This document shows positions 8,350 through 16,411 of a stretch of DNA of 63,783 bases, in pieces. The stretch spans positions 1 through 63,783 of the forward strand of contig CAMBMU010000004.1 in NCBI GenBank assembly GCA_945868725.1. Reading direction: 5' to 3'. Source of the stretch: Spirosoma fluviale (GTDB lineage Bacteria; Bacteroidota; Bacteroidia; Cytophagales; Cyclobacteriaceae). The position numbers were made by a program, and so were the translations under genes. Position 1 is the first letter of the stretch. Each line of letters opens with the position of its first letter. The notes under the pieces are model-generated. The model saw only the letters and a list, made by a program, of their open reading frames with translations. It did not search any database and had not been told where the DNA came from.

Positions 8350-9870
8350 ATGCGAAGCTACTTGTTCACTTCCCTATTTCTTTTGATTGGCATCAGCCTT
8401 TCCGCACAAACAATCGATCAAGCTCGACTAGAAGCGCTCACTGAAAAACAATGGCAATCAAGCCTTCGCCTCCTCAACGAGCTGGTTTCTATGCCCAATG
8501 ACGCGGTGTTTCCCGAGCAAATCGCCGTGAATATCGCCTGGTGCGAAAAGGCATTCACCTCAAGAAATTGGTCGTTAGAGCGTTTAGAAACAGGTGGAAT
8601 CCCATTACTCCTCGTAGAGAAGAAACAACCGAATGCTAAAAAAACAGCCCTCTTCTACTTTCACGTAGATGGGCAAGCGGTAGATATCAGCAAGTGGGAC
8701 CAAAAAGATGCCTACCAGCCGGTGCTCAAAGCTCAATCGGCCAATGGTACCTGGGAGGCAGTCCCTATGGAAAAATTACAAACCGAATACAATGCCGATT
8801 GGCGGATATTTGGCCGCTCCACCTCAGACGACAAAGGCCCTCTAGCCATGCTAATCACCGCTTGGGATGCACTCACCGCAGCTGGAATTTCGCCCGACTA
8901 CTCCATAAAAATTATTTTGGACTTTGAAGAAGAACAAGGTTCTCCCCGACTTCCAGCAGCCGTAGTCAAATACAAGGAAAAGCTTGCTGCTGACCTGATG
9001 CTCATCATGGATGGACCACGTCACACCTCCAACCTCCCTACACTTAGCTATGGTGCAAGGGGCATCTCTGAACTTTTCTTGACCACCTATGGTCCCAAAC
9101 TTCCCCAGCACAGTGGGCACTATGGTAACTATGCCCCCAACCCTGCCCTGCTGATGTCACAGCTTCTTTCTTCTATGAAAGATGAAAATGGCCGCGTGGT
9201 GATTCCAGGATTTTACGATGGGATTACCTTTACCGAAGCGGAGCGCAAAATCTTCGCTGCCGTACCTGATAACGAGCCTGCTGTTAAAAAGCGATTGGGT
9301 CTAGGCCGAACAGATCAGGTGGGACAGAGCTACCAAGAGAGCATCAACTACCCTTCCTTGAATATCAAAGGGCTATCGGCAGGATATACCGGCGCACAGG
9401 CGACTACCATCATCCCTGCTATTGCCCTAGCAGAACTAGACATGCGTCTGGTACCCGAATCTGATCCCGTTCGCTTATTTGAACTGATCAAAGACCATAT
9501 CCGAAAGCAAGGATTTTACATCACGGAAAAAGACCCTAGCGATGAAGAGCGAATGGCACATCCCAAAATCGTCAAAGTAGGCACTTCCATCTCCTACCAG
9601 GCTTTCCGCACTCCTATGGATTCTCCAGTGGGTGCATGGCTGAGAAAAGCGATGAACCGTTCCTTTGGAGCAGATCCGGTACAGATTCGAATTTCTGGTG
9701 GCTCCATTCCAATTTCCCCATTCGTAGATGCATTGGGCATCCCAGCCGTCACCATTCCTACCGTGAATGCAGACAACAATCAGCATAGCCCGAACGAAAA
9801 CCTCCGCCTAGGAAATTACAAAGAAGGAATTCGCGCGATTATGAGTGTATTGACAGAGAAGATGTATTGA
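8350..9870 (+). CDS. M20-family metallopeptidase, exported
   Basis: 506 residues. The ATG at 8350 was chosen because it opens a signal peptide (MRSYLFTSLFLLIGISLSAQ); an ORF extension to 8215 overlaps the divergent gene's start region. M20 zinc motifs are present: HVDGQAVD, RSTSDDKGPLAM, the catalytic Glu in DFEEEQGSP, and MDGPRHT. The C-terminal HSPNE segment supplies a later zinc His. The family includes dipeptidases and carboxypeptidases that trim short peptides; this one should act in the periplasm. It is monocistronic. Confidence 0.9.
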   Translation: MRSYLFTSLFLLIGISLSAQTIDQARLEALTEKQWQSSLRLLNELVSMPNDAVFPEQIAVNIAWCEKAFTSRNWSLERLETGGIPLLLVEKKQPNAKKTALFYFHVDGQAVDISKWDQKDAYQPVLKAQSANGTWEAVPMEKLQTEYNADWRIFGRSTSDDKGPLAMLITAWDALTAAGISPDYSIKIILDFEEEQGSPRLPAAVVKYKEKLAADLMLIMDGPRHTSNLPTLSYGARGISELFLTTYGPKLPQHSGHYGNYAPNPALLMSQLLSSMKDENGRVVIPGFYDGITFTEAERKIFAAVPDNEPAVKKRLGLGRTDQVGQSYQESINYPSLNIKGLSAGYTGAQATTIIPAIALAELDMRLVPESDPVRLFELIKDHIRKQGFYITEKDPSDEERMAHPKIVKVGTSISYQAFRTPMDSPVGAWLRKAMNRSFGADPVQIRISGGSIPISPFVDALGIPAVTIPTVNADNNQHSPNENLRLGNYKEGIRAIMSVLTEKMY

Positions 9871-10026
9871 AAGAATTAGGATAATCGTTCACAGACCGCA
9901 GTCAAAGGCACATGGAATTGGATCACCATCCTAGTTTCCTATATATACCTTTCAAAGAGTGGATATAACTTAGGCCAAGAACTGCCTGATTTTTCCTTTT
10001 AAATCCATGATTGTATAAAAAAATCC

Positions 10027-10191
10027 GATCCGCAGTGGCGGATCAAATCTTGCATAGCCCCAGGTTCACCTGCCGCGGCAGGTAAACCTGGGGAAAATGA
10101 TCATTGCATGCCGCACAACCCCCAACGGTGGGTTGAACATATTCGTAAATTAATCCTAAGGTTAAAATGGTTCGATCCTCCCCGGCGGATC
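10027..10191. repeat. Palindrome-bounded repeat element, copy 1
   Basis: The copy is bounded by GATCCGCAGTGGCGGATC (10027-10044) on the left and GATCCTCCCCGGCGGATC (10174-10191) on the right. The interior starts with AAATCTTGCATAGCCCCAGG and holds a hairpin: outer stem CCCCAGGTT/AACCTGGGG, with the inner palindrome ACCTGCCGCGGCAGGT in its loop. A second hairpin, AACCC ... GGGTT (about 10119-10135), and a conserved AT-rich tail ending ATGGTTC follow. The same parts recur in the same order in copy 2. Confidence 0.8.
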
Positions 10192-10247
10192 GGAAATATC
10201 TATCTACCCTTTTCTGCACGGGCTGCACCCGCGGCTATTCAAAGTTA

Positions 10248-10265
10248 GATCCGCCACTGCGGATC
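10248..10265. repeat. 18-bp palindrome GATCCGCCACTGCGGATC
   Basis: An imperfect palindrome of the same family as the boundaries of the two 137-bp elements, standing at the left end of the tandem array. Confidence 0.75.
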
Positions 10266-10320
10266 AGTCCGCCGTGGTGGATCAGTCCGCCGTGGTGGAT
10301 CAGTCCGCCGTGGTGGATCA
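10261..10320. repeat. Tandem repeat, 18-bp unit, three full copies
   Basis: The unit GGATCAGTCCGCCGTGGT occurs three times without mismatch (10261-10278, 10279-10296, 10297-10314) and is followed by a partial GGATCA. Each unit spans one arm-to-arm step of the GATCCGCC palindrome family, so the array looks like palindromes amplified by slippage. It joins directly to copy 2 of the larger element. Confidence 0.9.
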
Positions 10321-10465
10321 AATCTTGCATAGCCCCAGGTACACCTGCCGGAGGTAGGTGTACCTGGGGAAAATGATCACGAGCCAGCAGCCAACCCCCA
10401 ACGGTGGGTTGAACATTCGTAAATTAATCCTAAGGTTAAAATGGTTCGATCCGCCGTGGTGGATC
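10316..10465. repeat. Palindrome-bounded repeat element, copy 2
   Basis: Near-duplicate of copy 1: the same AAATCTTGCATAGCCCCAGG start, a hairpin with a longer outer stem (14 bp, CCCCAGGTACACCT/AGGTGTACCTGGGG), the AACCC...GGGTT hairpin, and the conserved tail. It ends in GATCCGCCGTGGTGGATC (10448-10465). The hairpin stems differ in sequence between copies but pairing is kept (GGTT/AACC against GGTACACC/GGTGTACC), which points to selection for, or generation by, structure. Confidence 0.8.
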
Positions 10466-10557
10466 CCATACAAAAACGAGCCACTCATTTTTTAAAATTC
10501 AAAAGCTTAGCAGACTAATGCATACCAAGCCAGAAAAACCGACTTGTAATCGCCTCC

Positions 10558-11655
10558 TCAAAATCGATACGCTAGGGAACTAATTAAAAAGAAATTGGTG
10601 GCTGTGGGTGACTCGGGATATAAAAATACTTGGTCTCTGCTCCGGTAATTACTTGCTTCTATTCTCCACAACAAACCTTTCCAAAGGCTGTAATCCACAT
10701 TAACCGATAGCGCAGTGGTGGCAAAGCCATTGGGATGGGCATTCTTTACCCGGATGCCTGTTCGATCCTGGTAATACTCCACGCGGACAGCTGATTTGAT
10801 CCGCTGGTTCCACTTCACCTGACCAATCACAATCGGGCTAAACCAAGGATCGTACGCACTACTTCTCCGCTTTTGTTGTTGCACCCCCATATCCATTCCC
10901 ACCCTCAATGCCAAGGCATCGGTCACTTGAAATTGACCATATAAATTGGAAAAATAACGACGTCTTCTAGTAGCATCGGGATCATCTGATCCCAGGAAGG
11001 TACTCCAATTTATAAGTACATTGTCTTTAGGCCGATAAACTACCTGCGTTCCAAAGGAGGGTTTGGTACTGCCTTCCACATTCGTAATTCGTTGCCAACC
11101 ATTGAAGATTAAACCAGAAAAAAACCACTTTTCAGAAGGCTGAAAACTCACCTTTCCACCTGTTAAAAAATAGGGGGTGTTTTCCGCTAAAATGGAACGC
11201 GTCAACGTCAAATTATCTGTAGAAATAGCACTTTCAAATCCAATATGGGAAGGCAGTAAGCCAGCATCTAACCATACATTGCCTTTTTTCGAAATCAAAA
11301 CCCCTACATTTGCCTCAAATACATGTTTCAATATCCCAGGTTCATCTGCATAGTTATCTACTGAATAGGCTCCAGCATGTAGCGCAACATTGCTTCGAAA
11401 CTGCCCTTTGGTCATTGCGATTTTTATCAAACCCAAATTGAGCGCTACCTGATTGTGTCGATTATGGTTGCAAAGAAAAGGTAGTCTAGTTTTGCCTTCA
11501 GGCTGGTTAAAATCATAGCCGTAAAAGAAATCTACTACTCCGGATACGACTCCCTTGAACTCAGTGGAATTAGGAAGACTGTCTTGCTGACCAAACACTG
11601 GAGTTCCAGCAACTAGTAAAAAAATGAGGGTATTAAACCACCAAATCTGCTTCAT
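10558..11655 (-). CDS. Outer-membrane beta-barrel porin-like protein
   Basis: 365 residues from the ATG at 11653-11655, chosen from three closely spaced ATGs because it begins a signal peptide (MKQIWWFNTLIFLLVAGTPVFGQ). The mature part alternates short amphipathic strands and ends with phenylalanine (SSLAYRF), the usual C-terminal signature of outer-membrane barrels. It resembles the BBP2-type putative porins of Bacteroidota, so the role is diffusion or substrate-specific uptake; the substrate is unknown. It is alone, with the helicase gene about 100 bp upstream in the same direction. Confidence 0.72.
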   Translation of the reverse strand: MKQIWWFNTLIFLLVAGTPVFGQQDSLPNSTEFKGVVSGVVDFFYGYDFNQPEGKTRLPFLCNHNRHNQVALNLGLIKIAMTKGQFRSNVALHAGAYSVDNYADEPGILKHVFEANVGVLISKKGNVWLDAGLLPSHIGFESAISTDNLTLTRSILAENTPYFLTGGKVSFQPSEKWFFSGLIFNGWQRITNVEGSTKPSFGTQVVYRPKDNVLINWSTFLGSDDPDATRRRRYFSNLYGQFQVTDALALRVGMDMGVQQQKRRSSAYDPWFSPIVIGQVKWNQRIKSAVRVEYYQDRTGIRVKNAHPNGFATTALSVNVDYSLWKGLLWRIEASNYRSRDQVFLYPESPTATNFFLISSLAYRF

Positions 11656-11753
11656 CGCCATTTGTTGCGCTTTCTTTTCAAAATGCAAAGATAGCTTAAG
11701 GAAAAGGCTAAAAAGCTAAAATTCAGAAAATCAATTTATAATTTAGATCAAAC

Positions 11754-14003
11754 TTATTTATTCGCCTGCAAGACCAACCTCAAGGTGTCGTAATCGTACT
11801 TACCTTCAAAGTGTTCAAAATAGGCCTTTAAGGAACCTGGTTTTTCGGTTACCCCTTGAATCTCCCAGATAGCTTCTTGATCCACCAAGTCCTCTACCTG
11901 AATCTGACCCATTTTGACTCCATGACTGAGGTGCGTCATAATGGTACCTAACGTGTAGCCCCGTTCAGATGCAATTTCCTCCCTGGTCTTTCCCTCCAAA
12001 AAAAGGCGTATAGTCTGCTCCTTCGTATCCTCTTTCTTCTCTTTTGCAGGTTGGACTTTGGTAGACTTCTTCCTTCCTGTCTTATTTTTTGTAGGCGAAG
12101 CGGCAGGCAGTGCCTCTCGAAATTGGGACACCAGCTGCTGACGAACCTGCCGAATTCGAAGATCTACCGCATCCAAAGATCCGATTCCTTCACCTTTAAA
12201 AATTCCTTGAATCAGCATGCTGCTTCGAGCGATAGCCGTGTACTTGGAAAGAAATTCCAGTTCTAACTCTTCCATGGATTGCTGGTAACTCTTCACCCGT
12301 GATAGCCGCTCAATTTTTACCAAATGACGCAGCAAAATCTTCATGCCCTCCAGCAAAAGTTCCAAGTAATAGGCAGAACCTTTTTCCAAGCGTTCCAGCA
12401 ACCGCTCCTCTTCTTTATTCTGAATCAAAAACTGAAGCTGCTGACGGAATTTGCGGGTATTTTCCCGCTCTACATCCAGAAGTCGGTACAAGGCTGGGAG
12501 GTCGTCTTGTAACTCTTCCTCCTCAAACTCCATAGAGGACGTCTGCTCTTTTTGAAATTGGATCAGTGCACCAATTAAACTCTCGAACTCAAAGGTTCGC
12601 TCCACCAACTGGAACAAATAATTCTCTTGATGCACACGTAGCAACTCTGGTAAATCCTGCTGATTGGACTTTTCCTGGGTAAACCCAACCACCTTGGCAT
12701 CAGAAAAAATCACCTCCGTTTGGATGCGGGTTCGTAAAATCAGCCCCTCCAAACTCCGAAGTCTACTCAAAGCCACATACACCTGCCCCGGCGCAAAAGC
12801 CTGACCCACATCCACAATGGCTTTATCAAAAGTAAGCCCCTGACTTTTGTGTACGGTCACTGCCCAGGCCAGTTTGATTGGGTATTGGGAGAAAGTACCA
12901 ATTACTTCCTCTTCCAACTCTTTCGTTTCTGCATTGAGTTGGTAGCGTTTATTCTCCCAGTTCTCCTTTTTGAGTACATAGTTCACCTGCTGATCATCCA
13001 TCTGCACTTTTACCTCATCCGCAGCCAGATGAATCACAGTAGCTAACTTTCCATTGAAGTAATTCGCATTGCCCGAGGAATCATTCTTGATAAACATCAC
13101 GCGGGAACCCACCTTGAGCTCTAGGATGGGAGGCAGTGGAAACATGCTCTCAGGAAATTCACGATCTAAATCCGCATCGTAAAAAAAAGAGGGGCTAGAC
13201 AAGCTCCGTAGCTCGCGCAAATTCAGTTCGTCTGCCTTGTAGTTGTGTGTCGTCAGCGTGATGCAAGGCATCAATTCCTGAATCTCATCCAAGGTTTTAA
13301 ACTGCTGATTGAGGCGGCGAACATCCTCTGGGGTGGATTTATTGTCTCGAAGGTTATTAAGAATGCGGATAAAGGTGTCATCCTGCTGCCGGAAGATCTT
13401 GTCTAGCTCTAGGTAAACCATCCCCGACTGCTGCAGGGCCTTGGCCTCAAAGAAATGCATAGAGGTATAAAATTGGCTCAAGACGGCCCACTCCTCATCC
13501 TTGACGATGGGTGGCAACTGGTACAAATCGCCAATCAACAGCACCTGAACTCCTCCAAAAGGAACCTGATAGTTACCCTTCACATGACGCATCCGGTAAT
13601 CAATCGCATCCAAAATATCGGCACGCAGCATGCTGACTTCGTCAATCACCAGCAGGTCAATGGCTTTAAGCACCTTCCTTCTAAGCTGGTTCAAGGGATG
13701 CCGCCGTGCCAAAGTTTGCTGGGTAAAGAACCCTTGCCGATCCGTAAAATTCCCTTCCGGTTCACGCGTCGGTAAAAAAGAACCAAAAGGAAATAAAAAC
13801 TGAGAATGAATGGTTACCCCCTTTGCATTGAGCGCTGCAATGCCCGTAGGAGCCAAGATTACATAGCGTTTGTGTGTGCGCGCCGCAAGGTCCCGAAGAA
13901 AAGTTGTTTTTCCTGTACCCGCTTTACCCGTCAAAAAAATTGGAGCTCCCGTCGTATTTACAAATCTCGCCGCTAGCTCCAGTCGGTCCGTAGAAGTATT
14001 CAT
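11754..14003 (-). CDS. PIF1-like DNA helicase with C-terminal helix-turn-helix domain
   Basis: 749 residues. Superfamily 1 helicase motifs occur in order: Walker A GKAGTGKTTFL (about residues 23-33), Walker B VIDEVSM, motif III GDLYQLPPI, and the C-terminal VHKSQGLTFD. This matches the PIF1/RecD-like family acting 5'-to-3' on DNA. After a charged linker, residues about 650-749 resemble the HTH_40 type domain (TREEIASERGYTLGTIMTHL), also found in RecQ-like helicases. It likely unwinds structured or recombining DNA. It stands beside a repeat island rich in hairpins, but that proximity need not be functional. Confidence 0.9.
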   Translation of the reverse strand: MNTSTDRLELAARFVNTTGAPIFLTGKAGTGKTTFLRDLAARTHKRYVILAPTGIAALNAKGVTIHSQFLFPFGSFLPTREPEGNFTDRQGFFTQQTLARRHPLNQLRRKVLKAIDLLVIDEVSMLRADILDAIDYRMRHVKGNYQVPFGGVQVLLIGDLYQLPPIVKDEEWAVLSQFYTSMHFFEAKALQQSGMVYLELDKIFRQQDDTFIRILNNLRDNKSTPEDVRRLNQQFKTLDEIQELMPCITLTTHNYKADELNLRELRSLSSPSFFYDADLDREFPESMFPLPPILELKVGSRVMFIKNDSSGNANYFNGKLATVIHLAADEVKVQMDDQQVNYVLKKENWENKRYQLNAETKELEEEVIGTFSQYPIKLAWAVTVHKSQGLTFDKAIVDVGQAFAPGQVYVALSRLRSLEGLILRTRIQTEVIFSDAKVVGFTQEKSNQQDLPELLRVHQENYLFQLVERTFEFESLIGALIQFQKEQTSSMEFEEEELQDDLPALYRLLDVERENTRKFRQQLQFLIQNKEEERLLERLEKGSAYYLELLLEGMKILLRHLVKIERLSRVKSYQQSMEELELEFLSKYTAIARSSMLIQGIFKGEGIGSLDAVDLRIRQVRQQLVSQFREALPAASPTKNKTGRKKSTKVQPAKEKKEDTKEQTIRLFLEGKTREEIASERGYTLGTIMTHLSHGVKMGQIQVEDLVDQEAIWEIQGVTEKPGSLKAYFEHFEGKYDYDTLRLVLQANK

Positions 14004-14070
14004 TTGGCTAAATTAGGTTTTTGTTGCATACCTTGAAGGAGCTTAGTAAAAATTACTAAAAATTTCAGTG

Positions 14071-14123
14071 GTACGAATTAACAAGTACGATGTACCAGGT
14101 ACCAAGTACAATGTACTTTGTGC
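14071..14123. repeat. GTAC heptad array A
   Basis: GTAC starts at 14071, 14085, 14092, 14099, 14106 and 14113, with GTGC at 14120: every start is a multiple of 7 bp from the first, with one register position (14078) lost. Spacer triplets are GAA, GAT, CAG, CAA, AAT and TTT. AGA at 7-bp spacing follows at 14143-14152. Confidence 0.9.
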
Positions 14124-14150
14124 CAGGATCCATCTTGAGGCAAGAAACAA

Positions 14151-14365
14151 GACTAGTGGAAGACCTTTCTATTCCTTTGCGTCCTGCCTGCCTACGGTAG
14201 GTAGGTCTGCCGACAGGCAGGCTCTGCGTCTTTGCGAGAATAAAAAAATAAGGCGCGCAAAGCCGCCAAGGCCTGCCTACCTCAGGTAGGTGTCTTGCAT
14301 CTAAAAAGAGTTTAGAGACAAGAATTTCGGGAAACGAGATACAAGAGCCAAGAAATTAGAAGCAA
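14151..14365. repeat. 215-bp direct repeat, copy 1
   Basis: The unit runs from GACTAGTGGAAGACC to AGAAGCAA. It includes CTTTGCG-type motifs, a 39-bp nested palindrome (14183-14221), a 19-bp palindrome CCTGCCTACCTCAGGTAGG (14272-14290), and AGA at 7-bp period in its right third (G at 14308, 14315, 14322, then 14338, 14345, 14352, 14359). Copy 2 differs at only a few bases. Confidence 0.92.
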
Positions 14366-14383
14366 CTGCCTGCGGTAGGCAGG
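14365..14383. repeat. 19-bp palindrome between the two 215-bp copies
   Basis: ACTGCCTGCGGTAGGCAGG, one base off the 19-mer found at 62871-62889. It separates the two direct repeats. Unlike the two cases near 62.8 kb, the AGA register is only partly kept across it. Confidence 0.75.
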
Positions 14384-14388
14384 TGAGA

Positions 14389-14604
14389 GATTAGTGGAAG
14401 ACCTTTCTATTTCTTTGCGTCCTGCCTGCCTACGGTAGGTAGGTCTGCCGACAGGCAGGCTCTGCGTCTTTGCGAGAATAAAAAAAATAAGGCGCGCAAA
14501 GCCGCCAAGGCCTGCCTACCTCAGGTAGGTGTCTTGCATCTAAAAAGAGATTAGAGACAAGAATTTTGGGAAACGAGATACAAGAGCCAAGAAATTAGAA
14601 GCAA
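14389..14604. repeat. 215-bp direct repeat, copy 2
   Basis: Near-identical to 14151-14365, with one extra A in the A-run after TTTGCGAGAAT. It has the same 39-bp palindrome (14421-14459) and 19-bp palindrome (14511-14529). The high identity in non-coding DNA implies a recent duplication or ongoing conversion. Confidence 0.92.
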
Positions 14605-14613
14605 TAGTCAAAA

Positions 14614-14640
14614 AAAATCCTGCTCAATAAGCAGGATTTT
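14614..14640. terminator. Hairpin with terminator shape
   Basis: AAAATCCTGCT, 5-nt loop, AGCAGGATTTT: an 11-bp perfect stem flanked by A and T runs on both strands, so it could end transcription in either direction. It lies about 270 bp after the GH109-like gene's stop on the minus strand, so assignment to a gene is uncertain. Confidence 0.5.
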
Positions 14641-14663
14641 CGTTTTGGTAGAAATAAGTCTAA

Positions 14664-14702
14664 CCTGCCTGCCTACGGTAGGTAGGTCTGCCGACAGGCA
14701 GG
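14664..14702. repeat. 39-bp nested palindrome, third copy
   Basis: Same 39 bp as at 14183-14221 and 14421-14459, here outside the direct repeat. It can be read as a 19-bp unit (CCTGCCTACGGTAGGTAGG) lying inside a 20-bp palindrome (CCTGTCTGCCGACAGGCAGG). Confidence 0.85.
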
Positions 14703-14720
14703 TCTCTTCCCTCTTGAAAA

Positions 14721-14751
14721 GAGATTAGAGACAAGAAACAAGAAATTAGAG
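14721..14751. repeat. AGA heptad array
   Basis: The G of AGA falls at 14721, 14728, 14735, 14742 and 14749, an exact 7-bp period, with variable bases between. Confidence 0.8.
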
Positions 14752-14879
14752 CAAGTTCTGTTGGGCAAAAAAGCCTGCTACTGGCATAATCTCCAGTTTC
14801 CCCACTTCAAAATTCTTCACTCGGCGTTGGATATTCTACATTGGTAAAAATCCCGTATTTCGCCTGCATTCACAGGCAG

Positions 14880-14911
14880 GTACCTCGTACTTGGTACTTA
14901 GTACTTAGTAC
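14880..14911. repeat. GTAC heptad array B
   Basis: Five GTAC at 14880, 14887, 14894, 14901 and 14908, with spacers CTC, TTG, TTA and TTA. These triplets are largely reverse complements of those in arrays A and C, so B is in the opposite orientation. It ends 6 bp from the stop codon of the GH109-like gene. Confidence 0.9.
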
Positions 14912-14916
14912 TTTCT

Positions 14917-16323
14917 TTAAACCCGTACCTTAGTAGTTCCTCCACCCTTCAGGGTGATTTCCAAAGGTGCATTCGTCTTCCAATGTCCTCCCGTAAAGTC
15001 AGGAATGTCTATAGAATTGGATCGGTGGGCGACAGACCATTCACTCATCGGGGTGATGCAACTCCACAAGGCAGCATCATACACATCCTGATCTAGTGGA
15101 AGCCCATTGCGCAAGCAATCGATCAATCTCCAGTCCATCATGAAATCCATGCCTCCATGACCGCCAATTTGCTTGGCTAGCTCACCTACCCTTTGGACAA
15201 TCTCAGGGGTGTATTTTTCCTTGAGGTCCTTCATCTCCTCCTCCTTCATCCAGCTGTGCCCTTTGGCCACTTTTTGCTCAGGATACTTTTGGGCGTAGCC
15301 CTCAGTACCACTCACCACGTGTAGTCGAGAGTAGGGTCTCGGTGAGGTCACATCGTGCTGAATGACAATGCTCTTACCTAGTTTGGTTTTTACCACCGTA
15401 GTATTCATGTTGCCACGGTAGGTCTTCTCCGCATAGCCGTTCCAGAAGGAATCCTGGGCAGCAAGTTCCTGCGCCTTCTTTTGCATTTGAAAATCATTGG
15501 AGGACAACGAAGTCAGGTAATCCATCTGATCCCCTCGATTGATATTCAGAATCTGACAGATCGGACCCAATCCATGAGTGGGATACAGGTTTCCATTTCT
15601 AAAGTTTTCTTCAAGCCTCCACATGCCTTGGTAGCCCTTGTCCTTGTCAAAGTTGAGCCAAACCAAGTCATGAATGTAAGCCCCTTCCACATGCACCACC
15701 TCCCCAAAGAAGCCCTCTCGAGCCATTTTTAGGGTCATCAACTCAAAGAAATCATAGCAGCAGTTTTCCAGCTGCATGCAATGCTTTTTGGTACGTTCGG
15801 AGGTTTCCACCAGCTGCCAGCAATCTTCCAAGGTTCTAGCTGCAGGTACCTCCACAGCAGCATGCTTGCCTGACTCCATGGCATAAACTGCCATTGGGGT
15901 ATGCCACTCCCAAGGAGTAGTGATGTAAATCAAATCTAGATCGGGGCGCTCACACATTTTTTTCCATGCATAAGGCGAGCCCGAATACAATTCAGGACGA
16001 TGGATAGTTCCTTCCAAGGATTTCTTTGCTGCCTCAGCGCGCTCAGGCAAAAGATCACACAACGCTTTGATCTCCACTCCTTCAATTTTACTTAGGCGAT
16101 CTACCGCTCCAGGTCCACGCATTCCCAAGCCCACAATCCCCACACGAACAGTGGCTATTTTTGGGGCAGCAAAACCGGACATGTTGAAGGACTGCATTCG
16201 GGAAGCTCCATAGGATGCTTCCAAAGGCAATACCTTCATGGAGTCTGCCAAGACGCTTCCTGCTCCAAATAATCCTAGACCTGCAAGTCCAGTTGTCTTT
16301 AAAAATTCTCTTCTATGATTCAT
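14917..16323 (-). CDS. Gfo/Idh/MocA-family oxidoreductase, GH109-like glycosidase
   Basis: 468 residues with a twin-arginine type leader (MNHRREFLKTTGLAGLGLFG), so it is probably exported folded with its cofactor. The Rossmann motif is VGIVGLGMRGPG (about residues 61-72). The segment ENCCYDFFELMTLKMA and THGLGPICQILNI match the GH109 group, which cleaves alpha-N-acetylgalactosaminides by an NAD-dependent oxidation-elimination route. Function as a glycosidase is family-based inference; other sugar-oxidising roles are possible. The gene is monocistronic, with repeats downstream. Confidence 0.82.
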   Translation of the reverse strand: MNHRREFLKTTGLAGLGLFGAGSVLADSMKVLPLEASYGASRMQSFNMSGFAAPKIATVRVGIVGLGMRGPGAVDRLSKIEGVEIKALCDLLPERAEAAKKSLEGTIHRPELYSGSPYAWKKMCERPDLDLIYITTPWEWHTPMAVYAMESGKHAAVEVPAARTLEDCWQLVETSERTKKHCMQLENCCYDFFELMTLKMAREGFFGEVVHVEGAYIHDLVWLNFDKDKGYQGMWRLEENFRNGNLYPTHGLGPICQILNINRGDQMDYLTSLSSNDFQMQKKAQELAAQDSFWNGYAEKTYRGNMNTTVVKTKLGKSIVIQHDVTSPRPYSRLHVVSGTEGYAQKYPEQKVAKGHSWMKEEEMKDLKEKYTPEIVQRVGELAKQIGGHGGMDFMMDWRLIDCLRNGLPLDQDVYDAALWSCITPMSEWSVAHRSNSIDIPDFTGGHWKTNAPLEITLKGGGTTKVRV

Positions 16324-16411
16324 AAGGCTGTGCTTTTTTGGGTTTGTATCCCCTAGTTACTAAAAAATCAAAAAAAGTCCTTACCGTCAATCCAAAAAAG
16401 GAGGTCTTCTG

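Larger units (their letters stand above)
9871..10557. other. Intergenic repeat island 1 (no gene)
   Basis: This 687-bp spacer holds no credible coding sequence. From about 10027 to 10465 it is built from 18-bp GATCCGCC...GGATC palindromes, a duplicated ~137-bp element with nested hairpins, and an 18-bp tandem repeat. The first 150 bp and the last 90 bp look like plain AT-rich spacer with nothing recognisable. No transposase or other ORF lies beside the repeats. Confidence 0.8.
14004..14916. other. Intergenic repeat island 2 (no gene)
   Basis: 913 bp without a credible gene. It contains two arrays of GTAC at 7-bp period (one at each end), a 215-bp direct repeat in two copies, 39-bp and 19-bp palindromes, AGA arrays at 7-bp period, and one 11-bp-stem hairpin. 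About 14755-14875 holds little beyond a degenerate relative (14803-14850) of the repeat at 62937-63159. Short ORFs across it are by-products of repeats. Confidence 0.8.

Noticed and set aside
10261-10320. Possible CRISPR array
   Set aside because: The 18-bp units are directly adjacent with no unique spacers and no cas genes are present. The 7-bp arrays are likewise far too short in period.
10167-10376. 69-codon ORF in repeat island 1
   Set aside because: It runs through the 18-bp tandem array, giving a repetitive SPPWWI peptide, and has no homology or start context. It is a by-product of the repeats.
14068-14289. 73-codon ORF in repeat island 2
   Set aside because: It crosses a GTAC array, the 39-bp palindrome and part of the direct repeat; the second repeat copy does not keep the frame.
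14004-14916. Insertion sequence or transposon
   Set aside because: There is no transposase ORF, no long terminal inverted repeats bounding a coding region, and no target duplication; only short palindromes and direct repeats are present.
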